From Anthopleura xanthogrammica (Eukaryota > Cnidaria > Anthozoa > Actiniaria > Actiniidae): a DNA stretch of 64,000 bases. The DNA lies in NCBI GenBank assembly GCA_964019055.1, contig OZ025209.1, positions 7,865,071 through 7,929,070 on the forward strand. The letters run 5' to 3'. The translations under genes were made by a program, and so were the position numbers. Below the pieces are notes generated by a model that did not search any database, was not told the DNA's origin, and saw only the letters and a list, made by a program, of their open reading frames with translations. How positions within the stretch are numbered: position 1 is the stretch's first letter; each line of letters opens with the position of its first letter. Below, one piece after another: positions 36,947 through 47,493 of the stretch.

Positions 36947-39900
36947 ATGAGCAAAAAGTGGGGGTTTCAGCAAACAGGTCACGCCGTCAGCGAAAAACCT
37001 GGTTTTGAGAGCCAAAATGGCCATTTTTCAGTTTTTTGGGCTAAAAAGTTTTTTTTTCCAGCAAAACAGTGTTTTGGACATCCAAAATGTGCTTTTCTCG
37101 GCCAAAACTTGCGTTTAGCAGTGAAAACGTCGTGTTTTGAGCGAAAGAAAATTCTCAGCCAATTTCAGATTTTCTCAGCAAAAAACACCTTTTTTGACCA
37201 AAAAGCACCTTTACTCAGCCAAAACCCCATTTTTTTTCGCCAAAACGTCGTGTTTTTATCTCAAGAGGTATTTTCATGAGCAAAAAGTGGGGGTTTCAGC
37301 AAACAGGTCACGCCGTCAGCGAAAAACCTGGTTTTGAGAGCCAAAATGGCCATTTTTCAGTTTTTTGGGCTAAAAAGTTTTTTTTTCCAGCAAAACAGTG
37401 TTTTGGAAATCCAAAATGTGCTTTTCTCGGTCAAAACTTGCGTTTAGCAGTGAAAACGTCGTGTTTTGAGCAAAAGAAAATTCTCAGCCAATTTCAGATT
37501 TTCTCAGCAAAAAACACCTTTTTTGACCAAAAAGCACCTTTACTCAGCCAAAACCCCATTTTTTTTCGCCAAAACGTCGTGTTTTTATCTCAAGAGGTAT
37601 TTTCATGAGCAAAAAGTGGGGGTTTCAGCAAACAGGTCACGCCGTCAGCGAAAAACCTGGTTTTGAGAGCCAAAATGGCCATTTTTCAGTTTTTTGGGCT
37701 AAAAAGTTTTTTTTTCCAGCAAAACAGTGTTTTGGAAATCCAAAATGTGCTTTTCTCGGTCAAAACTTGCGTTTAGCAGTGAAAACGTCGTGTTTTGAGC
37801 AAAAGAAAATTCTCAGCCAATTTCAGATTTTCTCAGCAAAAAACACCTTTTTTGACCAAAAAGCACCTTTACTCAGCCAAAACCCCATTTTTTTTCGCCA
37901 AAACGTCGTGTTTTTATCTCAAGAGGTATTTTCATGAGCAAAAAGTGGGGGTTTCAGCAAACAGGTCACGCCGTCAGCGAAAAACCTGGTTTTGAGAGCC
38001 AAAATGGCCATTTTTCAGTTTTTTGGGCTAAAAAGTTTTTTTTTCCAGCAAAACAGTGTTTTGGACATCCAAAATGTGCTTTTCTCGGCCAAAACTTGCG
38101 TTTAGCAGTGAAAACGTCGTGTTTTGAGCAAAAGAAAATTCTCAGCCAATTTCAGATTTTCTCAGCAAAAAACACCTTTTTTGACCAAAAAGCACCTTTA
38201 CTCAGCCAAAACCCCATTTTTTTTTCGCCAAAACGTCGTGTTTTTATCTCAAGAGGTATTTTCATGAGCAAAAAGTGGGGGTTTCAGCAAACAGGTCACG
38301 CCGTCAGCGAAAAACCTGGTTTTGAGAGCCAAAATGGCCATTTTTCAGTTTTTTGGGCTAAAAAGTTTTTTTTTTCCAGCAAAACAGTGTTTTGGACATC
38401 CAAAATGTGCTTTTCTCGGCCAAAACTTGCGTTTAGCAGTGAAAACGTCGTGTTTTGAGCAAAAGAAAATTCTCAGCCAATTTCAGATTTTCTCAGCAAA
38501 AAACACCTTTTTTGACCAAAAAGCACCTTTACTCAGCCAAAACCCCATTTTTTTTCGCCAAAACGTCGTGTTTTTATCTCAAGAGGTATTTTCATGAGCA
38601 AAAAGTGGGGGTTTCAGCAAACAGGTCACGCCGTCAGCGAAAAACCTGGTTTTGAGAGCCAAAATGGCCATTTTTCAGTTTTTTGGGCTAAAAAGTTTTT
38701 TTTTCCAGCAAAACAGTGTTTTGGACATCCAAAATGTGCTTTTCTCGGCCAAAACTTGCGTTTAGCAGTGAAAACGTCGTGTTTTGAGCAAAAGAAAATT
38801 CTCAGCCAATTTCAGATTTTCTCAGCAAAAAACACCTTTTTTGACCAAAAAGCACCTTTACTCAGCCAAAACCCCATTTTTTTTCGCCAAAACGTCGTGT
38901 TTTTATCTCAAGAGGTATTTTCATGAGCAAAAAGTGGGGGTTTCAGCAAACAGGTCACGCCGTCAGCGAAAAACCTGGTTTTGAGAGCCAAAATGGCCAT
39001 TTTTCAGTTTTTTGGGCTAAAAAGTTTTTTTTTCCAGCAAAACAGTGTTTTGGACATCCAAAATGTGCTTTTCTCGGCCAAAACTTGCGTTTAGCAGTGA
39101 AAACGTCGTGTTTTGAGCAAAAGAAAATTCTCAGCCAATTTCAGATTTTCTCAGCAAAAAACACCTTTTTTGACCAAAAAGCACCTTTACTCAGCCAAAA
39201 CCCCATTTTTTTTCGCCAAAACGTCGTGTTTTTATCTCAAGAGGTATTTTCATGAGCAAAAAGTGGGGGTTTCAGCAAACAGGTCACGCCGTCAGCGAAA
39301 AACCTGGTTTTGAGAGCCAAAATGGCCATTTTTTAGTTTTTTGGGCTAAAAAGTTTTTTTTTCCAGCAAAACAGTGTTTTGGACATCCAAAATGTGCTTT
39401 TCTCGGCCAAAACTTGCGTTTAGCAGTGAAAACGTCGTGTTTTGAGCAAAAGAAAATGATCAGCCAATTTCAGATTTTCTCAGCAAAAAACACCTTTTTT
39501 GACCAAAAAGCACCTTTACTCAGCCAAAACCCCATTTTTTTTCGCCAAAACGTCGTGTTTTTATCTCAAGAGGTATTTTCATGAGCAAAAAGTGGGGGTT
39601 TCAGCAAACAGGTCACGCCGTCAGCGAAAAACCTGGTTTTGAGAGCCAAAATGGCCATTTTTCAGTTTTTTGGGCTAAAAAGTTTTTTTTTCCAGCAAAA
39701 CAGTGTTTTGGACATCCAAAATGTGCTTTTCTCGGCCAAAACTTGCGTTTAGCAGTGAAAACGTCGTGTTTTGAGCAAAAGAAAATTCTCAGCCAATTTC
39801 AGATTTTCTCAGCAAAAAACACCTTTTTTGACCAAAAAGCACCTTTACTCAGCCAAAACCCCATTTTTTTTCGCCAAAACGTCGTGTTTTTATCTCAAGA

Positions 39901-41225
39901 GGTATTTTCATGAGCAAAAAGTGGGGGTTTCAGCAAACAGGTCACGCCGTCAGCGAAAAACCTGGTTTTGAGAGCCAAAATGGCCATTTTTCAGTTTTTT
40001 GGGCTAAAAAGTTTTTTTTTCCAGCAAAACAGTGTTTTGGACATCCAAAATGTGCTTTTCTCGGCCAAAACTTGCGTTTAGCAGTGAAAACGTCGTGTTT
40101 TGAGCAAAAGAAAATTCTCAGCCAATTTCAGATTTTCTCAGCAAAAAACACCTTTTTTGACCAAAAAGCACCTTTACTCAGCCAAAACCCCATTTTTTTT
40201 CGCCAAAACGTCGTGTTTTTATCTCAAGAGGTATTTTCATGAGCAAAAAGTGGGGGTTTCAGCAAACAGGTCACGCCGTCAGCGAAAAACCTGGTTTTGA
40301 GAGCCAAAATGGCCATTTTTCAGTTTTTTGGGCTAAAAAGTTTTTTTTTCCAGCAAAACAGTGTTTTGGACATCCAAAATGTGCTTTTCTCGGCCAAAAC
40401 TTGCGTTTAGCAGTGAAAACGTCGTGTTTTGAGCAAAAGAAAATTCTCAGCCAATTTCAGATTTTCTCAGCAAAAAACACCTTTTTTGACCAAAAAGCAC
40501 CTTTACTCAGCCAAAACCCCATTTTTTTTCGCCAAAACGTCGTGTTTTTATCTCAAGAGGTATTTTCATGAGCAAAAAGTGGGGGTTTCAGCAAACAGGT
40601 CACGCCGTCAGCGAAAAACCTGGTTTTGAGAGCCAAAATGGCCATTTTTCAGTTTTTTGGGCTAAAAAGTTTTTTTTTCCAGCAAAACAGTGTTTTGGAC
40701 ATCCAAAATGTGCTTTTCTCGGCCAAAACTTGCGTTTAGCAGTGAAAACGTCGTGTTTGGAGCAAAAGAAAATTCTCAGCCAATTTCAGATTTTCTCAGC
40801 AAAAAACACCTTTTTTGACCAAAAAGCACCTTTACTCAGCCAAAACCCCATTTTTATTCGCCAAAACGTCGTGTTTTTATCTCAAGAGGTATTTTCATGA
40901 GCAAAAAGTGGGGGTTTCAGCAAACAGGTCACGCCGTCAGCGAAAAACCTGGTTTTGAGAGCCAAAATGGCCATTTTTCAGTTTTTTGGGCTAAAAAGTT
41001 TTTTTTTCCAGCAAAACAGTGTTTTGGACATCCAAAATGTGCTTTTCTCGGCCAAAACTTGCGTTTAGCAGTGAAAACGTCGTGTTTTGAGCAAAAGAAA
41101 ATTCTCAGCCAATTTCAGATTTTCTCAGCAAAAAACACCTTTTTTGACCAAAAAGCACCTTTACTCAGCCAAAACCCCATTTTTTTTCGCCAAAACGTCG
41201 TGTTTTTATCTCAAGAAGTATTTTC
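36947..41225 (+). repeat. Array block 7: thirteen consensus-like units
   Basis: Starts run from 36947 to 40897, with 330-bp units at 37934 and 38264. Units 37276 and 37605 are a neighbouring identical pair sharing GGAAATCC and CTCGGTCAAAA, a one-unit duplication. Other changes are singletons: GAAAATGATC near 39454 and TTTTTATTCGCC near 40852. The last unit ends CAAGAAGTATT at 41214. No unique sequence is seen. Confidence 0.92.
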
Positions 41226-41513
41226 ATGAGCAAAAAGTGGGGGTTTCAGCAAACAGGTCACGCCGTCAGCGAAAAACCTGGTTTTGAGAGCCAAAATGGC
41301 CATTTTTCAGTTTTTTGGGCTAAAAAGTTTTTTTTTCCAGCAAAACAGTGTTTTGGACATCCAAAATGTGCTTTTCTCGGCCAAAACTTGCGTTTAGCAG
41401 TGAAAACGTCGTGTTTTGAGCAAAAGAAAATTCTCAGCCAATTTCAGATTTTCTCAGCAAAAAACACCTTTTTTGACCAAAAAGCACCTTTACTCAGCCA
41501 AAACCCCATTTTT

Positions 41514-41836
41514 CACGCCGGGCCCAGAAGGGGTCAAAAAACGCCGGGGTTGTGTTAACTTTTGGACGTTTTGTCGGAATTTTATGAAACTTGGCAACTT
41601 TAAAGAGCTAATCGTACCTACAAATTTGTTCTTTTTATTTTTTTAAATTTTGACGTTTTTGGCGGGAAATGACGTCATCTATATGGCGCCAAAATTTCAA
41701 ATTCAACGGATTAAAATTTTATCTTGAGTATTGGAAAGACCTTATTGCCTGAGTATCAAATCTGAAAAGAAAACAAAAATTTAATAAAAAGATGGAGAGA
41801 TATAATTTTTTTAATTTCTGAAATCCGCCATCTTGT
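41514..41836 (+). repeat. Left arm of foldback element copy 1
   Basis: Pairs with 41851-42176. Bases 41514-41562 match the right tip with one mismatch. Further in, similarity is interrupted by small indels but recognisable landmarks recur in mirror order: ATGAAACTT, TTGTTCTTTTTATTT, GGCGGGAAA, TGACGTCAT, AAAATTTCAAATT and CAAAAATTT. Confidence 0.85.
41656..41677 (+). promoter_or_regulatory. E2F-like plus CRE-like motif pair, left arm, copy 1
   Basis: TTTTTGGCGGGAAA (41656-41669) matches the known E2F consensus TTTGGCGGGAAA. It abuts TGACGTCA (41670-41677), the palindromic CRE/ATF site. These are sequence matches only; no expression evidence exists here. Confidence 0.45.
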
Positions 41837-41850
41837 TTCTATTTTTAGTA

Positions 41851-42176
41851 ACAAAATGGCTGATTTGGCAATATTCAAAAATTCAAAAAATCCCCATAAC
41901 TATATCAAATTTTTGTTTGGTCTTCAGTTTTGACATTCTCTTTACGTGCTCTTTCAAATCCATATAATAAATCTTCAATCGAGTAAATTTGAAATTTTCG
42001 CGCCATATTTATGACGTCATTTTCCCGCCAAAAACGACCAAATTCAAGAAAATAAAAAGAACAATTTTTTTGGTACGAGTAGGTCTGTAAAGTTACTAAG
42101 TTTCATGAAGTTCCGATGAAACGTACTAAAGTTAACACAACCCCGTCGTTTTTTGACCCCTTCTGGGCCCGGCGTG
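41851..42176 (-). repeat. Right arm of foldback element copy 1
   Basis: Inverted counterpart of 41514-41836. Tip 42128-42176 is the inverted repeat of 41514-41562. The inner arm has diverged more than the tip, which suggests that the tips are under constraint, for example for transposase recognition (inference), or that the arms are an old inverted duplication. Confidence 0.85.
42012..42034 (-). promoter_or_regulatory. CRE-like plus E2F-like motif pair, right arm, copy 1
   Basis: TGACGTCA (42012-42019) is followed by TTTTCCCGCCAAAAA (42020-42034), the mirror image of the left-arm pair. Both blocks are kept in both arms although the adjacent arm sequence has drifted. Confidence 0.45.
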
Positions 42177-42220
42177 TTTTTTCGCCAAAACGTCGTGTTT
42201 TTATCTCAAGAGGTATTTTC

Positions 42221-45200
42221 ATGAGCAAAAAGTGGGGGTTTCAGCAAACAGGTCACGCCGTCAGCGAAAAACCTGGTTTTGAGAGCCAAAATGGCCATTT
42301 TTCAGTTTTTTGGGCTAAAAAGTTTTTTTTCCCTGCAAAACAGTGTTTTGGACATCCAAAATGTGCTTTTCTCGGCCAAAACTTGCGTTTAGCAGTGAAA
42401 ACGTCGTGTTTTGAGCAAAAGAAAATTCTCAGCCAATTTCAGATTTTCTCAGCAAAAAACACCTTTTTTGACCAAAAAGCACCTTTACTCAGCCAAAACC
42501 CCATTTTTTTTCGCCAAAACGTCGTGTTTTTATCTCAAGAGGTATTTTCATGAGCAAAAAGTGGGGGTTTCAGCAAACAGGTCACGCCGTCAGCGAAAAA
42601 CCTGGTTTTGAGAGCCAAAATGGCCATTTTTCAGTTTTTTGGGCTAAAAAGTTTTTTTTTCCAGCAAAACAGTGTTTTGGACATCCAAAATGTGCTTTTC
42701 TCGGCCAAAACTTGCGTTTAGCAGTGAAAACGTCGTGTTTTGAGCAAAAGAAAATTCTCAGCCAATTTCAGATTTTCTCAGCAAAAAACACCTTTTTTGA
42801 CCAAAAAGCACCTTTACTCAGCCAAAACCCCATTTTTTTTTCGCCAAAACGTCGTGTTTTTATCTCAAGAGGTATTTTCATGAGCAAAAAGTGGGGGTTT
42901 CAGCAAACAGGTCACGCCGTCAGCGAAAAACCTGGTTTTGAGAGCCAAAATGGCCATTTTTCAGTTTTTTGGGCTAAAAAGTTTTTTTTCCCAGCAAAAC
43001 AGTGTTTTGGACATCCAAAATGTGCTTTTCTCGGCCAAAACTTGCGTTTAGCAGTGAAAACGTCGTGTTTTGAGCAAAAGAAAATTCTCAGCCAATTTCA
43101 GATTTTCTCAGCAAAAAACACCTTTTTTGACCAAAAAGCACCTTTACTCAGCCAAAACCCCATTTTTTTTCGCCAAAACGTCGTATTTTTATCTCAAGAG
43201 GTATTTTCATGAGCAAAAAGTGGGGGTTTCAGCAAACAGGTCACGCCGTCAGCGAAAAACCTGGTTTTGAGAGCCAAAATGGCCATTTTTCAGTTTTTTG
43301 GGCTAAAAAGTTTTTTTTCCCAGCAAAACAGTGTTTTGGACATCCAAAATGTGCTTTTCTCGGCCAAAACTTGCGTTTAGCAGTGAAAACGTCGTGTTTT
43401 GAGCAAAAGAAAATTCTCAGCCAATTTCAGATTTTCTCAGCAAAAAACACCTTTTTTGACCAAAAAGCACCTTTACTCAGCCAAAACCCCATTTTTTTTC
43501 GCCAAAACGTCGTGTTTTTATCTCAAGAGGTATTTTCATGAGCAAAAAGTGGGGGTTTCAGCAAACAGGTCACGCCGTCAGCGAAAAACCTGGTTTTGAG
43601 AGCCAAAATGGCCATTTTTCAGTTTTTTGGGCTAAAAAGTTTTTTTTTCCAGCAAAACAGTGTTTTGGACATCCAAAATGTGCTTTTCTCGGCCAAAACT
43701 TGCGTTTAGCAGTGAAAACGTCGTGTTTGGAGCAAAAGAAAATTCTCAGCCAATTTCAGATTTTCTCAGCAAAAAACACCTTTTTTGACCAAAAAGCACC
43801 TTTACTCAGCCAAAACCCCATTTTTTTTCGCCAAAACGTCGTGTTTTTATCTCAAGAGGTATTTTTATGAGCAAAAAGTGGGGGTTTCAGCAAACAGGTC
43901 ACGCCGTCAGCGAAAAACCTGGTTTTGAGAGCCAAAATGGCCATTTTTCAGTTTTTTGGGCTAAAAAGTTTTTTTTTCCAGCAAAACAGTGTTTTGGACA
44001 TCCAAAATGTGCTTTTCTCGGCCAAAACTTGCGTTTAGCAGTGAAAACGTCGTGTTTGGAGCAAAAGAAAATTCTCAGCCAATTTCAGATTTTCTCAGCA
44101 AAAAACACCTTTTTTGACCAAAAAGCACCTTTACTCAGCCAAAACCCCATTTTTTTTCGCCAAAACGTCGTGTTTTTATCTCAAGAGGTATTTTCATGAG
44201 CAAAAAGTGGGGGTTTCAGCAAACAGGTCACGCCGTCAGCGAAAAACCTGGTTTTGAGAGCCAAAATGGCCATTTTTCAGTTTTTTGGGCTAAAAAGTTT
44301 TTTTTTCCAGCAAAACAGTGTTTTGGACATCCAAAATGTGCTTTTCTCGGCCAAAACTTGCGTTTAGCAGTGAAAACGTCGTGTTTTGAGCAAAAGAAAA
44401 TTCTCAGCCAATTTCAGATTTTCTCAGCAAAAAACACCTTTTTTGACCAAAAAGCACCTTTACTCAGCCAAAACCCCATTTTTTTTCGCCAAAACGTCGT
44501 GTTTTTATCTCAAGAGGTATTTTTATGAGCAAAAAGTGGGGGTTTCAGCAAACAGGTCACGCCGTCAGCGAAAAACCTGGTTTTGAGAGCCAAAATGGCC
44601 ATTTTTCAGTTTTTTGGGCTAAAAAGTTTTTTTTTCCAGCAAAACAGTGTTTTGGACATCCAAAATGTGCTTTTCTCGGCCAAAACTTGCGTTTAGCAGT
44701 GAAAACGTCGTGTTTTGAGCAAAAGAAAATTCTCAGCCAATTTCAGATTTTCTCAGCAAAAAACACCTTTTTTGACCAAAAAGCACCTTTACTCAGCCAA
44801 AACCCCATTTTTTTTCGCCAAAACGTCGTGTTTTTATCTCAAGAGGTATTTTTATGAGCAAAAAGTGGGGGTTTCAGCAAACAGGTCACGCCGTCAGCGA
44901 AAAACCTTGTTTTGAGAGCCAAAATGGCCATTTTTCAGTTTTTTGGGCTAAAAAGTTTTTTTTTCCAGCAAAACAGTGTTTTGGACATCCAAAATGTGCT
45001 TTTCTCGGCCAAAACTTGCGTTTAGCAGTGAAAACGTCGTGTTTTGAGCAAAAGAAAATTCTCAGCCAATTTCAGATTTTCTCAGCAAAAAACACCTTTT
45101 TTGACCAAAAAGCACCTTTACTCAGCCAAAACCCCATTTTTTTTCGCCAAAACGTCGTGTTTTTATCTCAAGAGGTATTTTCATGAGCAAAAAGTGGGGG

Positions 45201-46498
45201 TTTCAGCAAACAGGTCACGCCGTCAGCGAAAAACCTGGTTTTGAGAGCCAAAATGGCCATTTTTCAGTTTTTTGGGCTAAAAAGTTTTTTTTTCCAGCAA
45301 AACAGTGTTTTGGACATCCAAAATGTGCTTTTCTCGGCCAAAACTTGCGTTTAGCAGTGAAAACGTCGTGTTTGGAGCAAAAGAAAATTCTCAGCCAATT
45401 TCAGATTTTCTCAGCAAAAAACACCTTTTTTGACCAAAAAGCACCTTTACTCAGCCAAAACCCCATTTTTTTTCGCCAAAACGTCGTGTTTTTATCTCAA
45501 GAGGTATTTTTATGAGCAAAAAGTGGGGGTTTCAGCAAACAGGTCACGCCGTCAGCGAAAAACCTGGTTTTGAGAGCCAAAATGGCCATTTTTCAGTTTT
45601 TTGGGCTAAAAAGTTTTTTTTTCCAGCAAAACAGTGTTTTGGACATCCAAAATGTGCTTTTCTCGGCCAAAACTTGCGTTTAGCAGTGAAAACGTCGTGT
45701 TTGGAGCAAAAGAAAATTCTCAGCCAATTTCAGATTTTCTCAGCAAAAAACACCTTTTTTGACCAAAAAGCACCTTTACTCAGCCAAAACCCCATTTTTT
45801 TTCGCCAAAACGTCGTGTTTTTATCTCAAGAGGTATTTTCATGAGCAAAAAGTGGGGGTTTCAGCAAACAGGTCACGCCGTCAGCGAAAAACCTGGTTTT
45901 GAGAGCCAAAATGGCCATTTTTCAGTTTTTTGGGCTAAAAAGTTTTTTTTTCCAGCAAAACAGTGTTTTGGACATCCAAAATGTGCTTTTCTCGGCCAAA
46001 ACTTGCGTTTAGCAGTGAAAACGTCGTGTTTTGAGCAAAAGAAAATTCTCAGCCAATTTCAGATTTTCTCAGCAAAAAACACCTTTTTTGACCAAAAAGC
46101 ACCTTTACTCAGCCAAAACCCCATTTTTTTTCGCCAAAACGTCGTGTTTTTATCTCAAGAGGTATTTTTATGAGCAAAAAGTGGGGGTTTCAGCAAACAG
46201 GTCACGCCGTCAGCGAAAAACCTGGTTTTGAGAGCCAAAATGGCCATTTTTCAGTTTTTTGGGCTAAAAAGTTTTTTTTTCCAGCAAAACAGTGTTTTGG
46301 ACATCCAAAATGTGCTTTTCTCGGCCAAAACTTGCGTTTAGCAGTGAAAACGTCGTGTTTTGAGCAAAAGAAAATTCTCAGCCAATTTCAGATTTTCTCA
46401 GCAAAAAACACCTTTTTTGACCAAAAAGCACCTTTACTCAGCCAAAACCCCATTTTTTTTCGCCAAAACGTCGTGTTTTTATCTCAAGAGGTATTTTT
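42221..46498 (+). repeat. Array block 8: thirteen units between the two foldback elements
   Basis: Starts are 42221, 42550, 42880 and then every 329 bp from 43209 to 46170; unit 42550 is 330 bp. Unit 42221 has TTCCCTGC at T-run A (T at 42334). A marker TATTTTTATG at the unit boundary (usual TATTTTCATG) appears before 43867, 44525, 44854, 45512, 46170 and 46499. Confidence 0.92.
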
Positions 46499-46928
46499 AT
46501 GAGCAAAAAGTGGGGGTTTCAGCAAACAGGTCACGCCGTCAGCGAAAAACCTTGTTTTGAGAGCCAAAATGGCCATTTTTCAGTTTTTTGGGCTAAAAAG
46601 TTTTTTTTTCCAGCAAAACAGTGTTTTGGACATCCAAAATGTGCTTTTCTCGGCCAAAACTTGCGTTTAGCAGTGAAAACGTCGTGTTTTGAGCAAAAGA
46701 AAATTCTCAGCCAATTTCAGATTTTCTCAGCAAAAAACACCTTTTTTGACCAAAAAGCACCTTTACTCAGCCAAAACCCCATTTTTCACGCCGGGCCCAG
46801 AAGGGGTCAAAAAACGCCGGGGTTGTGTTAACTTTTGGACGTTTTGTCGGAATTTTATGAAACTTGGCAACTTTAAAGAGCTAATCGTACCTACAAATTT
46901 GTTCTTTTTATTTTTTTAAATTTTGACG

Positions 46929-46950
46929 TTTTTGGCGGGAAATGACGTCA
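46929..46950 (+). promoter_or_regulatory. E2F-like plus CRE-like motif pair, left arm, copy 2
   Basis: Same pair as at 41656-41677, shifted by 5273 bp: GGCGGGAAA within 46929-46942, then TGACGTCA at 46943-46950. Sequence match only. Confidence 0.45.
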
Positions 46951-47284
46951 TCTATATGGCGCCAAAATTTCAAATTCAACGGATTAAAATTTTATCTTGA
47001 GTATTGGAAAGACCTTATTGCCTGAGTATCAAATCTGAAAAGAAAACAAAAATTTAATAAAAAGATGGAGAGATATAATTTTTTTAATTTCTGAAATCCG
47101 CCATCTTGTTTCTATTTTTAGTAACAAAATGGCTGATTTGGCAATATTCAAAAATTCAAAAAATCCCCATAACTATATCAAATTTTTGTTTGGTCTTCAG
47201 TTTTGACATTCTCTTTACGTGCTCTTTCAAATCCATATAATAAATCTTCAATCGAGTAAATTTGAAATTTTCGCGCCATATTTA

Positions 47285-47307
47285 TGACGTCATTTTCCCG
47301 CCAAAAA
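47285..47307 (-). promoter_or_regulatory. CRE-like plus E2F-like motif pair, right arm, copy 2
   Basis: TGACGTCA at 47285-47292, then TTTCCCGCC within 47293-47307, the mirrored pair of the right arm. Confidence 0.45.
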
Positions 47308-47493
47308 CGACCAAATTCAAGAAAATAAAAAGAACAATTTTTTTGGTACGAGTAGGTCTGTAAAGTTACTAAGTTTCATGAAGTTCCGATGAAACGTACT
47401 AAAGTTAACACAACCCCGTCGTTTTTTGACCCCTTCTGGGCCCGGCGTGTTTTTTCGCCAAAACGTCGTGTTTTTATCTCAAGAGGTATTTTC

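Larger units (their letters stand above)
41514..42176. mobile_element. 663-bp foldback MITE-like element, copy 1
   Basis: A non-satellite insert bounded by CACGCCGGGCCC at the left and its complement GGGCCCGGCGTG at the right. The terminal 49 bases of the two ends are inverted repeats with one mismatch (base 31). The inverted similarity continues imperfectly through the whole element to a central hairpin with GCCATCTTGT at 41827-41836 and ACAAAATGGC at 41851-41860, so the element is essentially two arms of about 325 bp around a 14-base loop. It is AT-rich inside with GC-rich tips and has no transposase or other credible coding sequence, so it would be non-autonomous. CAC...GTG ends with a 3-bp duplication recall CACTA/EnSpm-type transposons, but that assignment is only a suggestion; the run of T also makes the duplication ambiguous. 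Confidence 0.88.
41226..42220 (+). repeat. Satellite monomer split by foldback element copy 1
   Basis: The unit spans 995 bp, which equals 329 + 663 + 3. Satellite sequence 41226-41513 and 42177-42220 are the two halves. The insertion lies in T-run B: five T remain on the left and six on the right, eleven in total against eight in an uninterrupted 329-bp unit. The extra three T are best read as a 3-bp target-site duplication (TTT). Confidence 0.93.
46787..47449. mobile_element. 663-bp foldback MITE-like element, copy 2
   Basis: Same length and orientation as the copy at 41514-42176, and identical to it wherever I compared them, including the single terminal-repeat mismatch. Offset is exactly 5273 bp. 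It sits at the same place in T-run B of the host monomer (46499-47493, 995 bp), again with five T on the left and six on the right. Arms are 46787-47109 and 47124-47449. The E2F-like and CRE-like pairs lie at 46929-46950 and 47285-47307. No coding capacity is seen; short frames that read into the element from the satellite are chance. Confidence 0.88.
43538..47493 (+). repeat. 5-unit HOR, two tandem copies, the second carrying foldback copy 2
   Basis: Copy 1 is 43538-45182 (1645 bp). Copy 2 is 45183-47493, which is 1645 bp plus the 666-bp insertion. In both, units 1 and 2 have TTTGGAGC, units 1, 3 and 4 end TATTTTTATG, and unit 5 has CCTTGTTTTGAG (44854 and 46499 units). Unit 5 is interrupted by the foldback element in copy 2 and intact in copy 1, so the element reached copy 2 after the 5-unit duplication, or was lost from copy 1. 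Confidence 0.9.

Noticed and set aside
41416..41646. 76-residue frame running from the satellite into the foldback element (also at 46689-46919)
   Set aside because: It crosses the insertion junction by chance, has no recognisable domain and starts inside the satellite shadow frame.
41514..42176. Retrotransposon or solo LTR
   Set aside because: The ends are inverted, not direct, repeats, and the duplication is about 3 bp; no primer-binding site, polypurine tract or poly(A) is seen.
42116..42553. 145-residue frame starting in the right tip of the element (also at 47389-47826)
   Set aside because: It is the terminal inverted repeat read into the satellite shadow frame; it shows no transposase-like motif.
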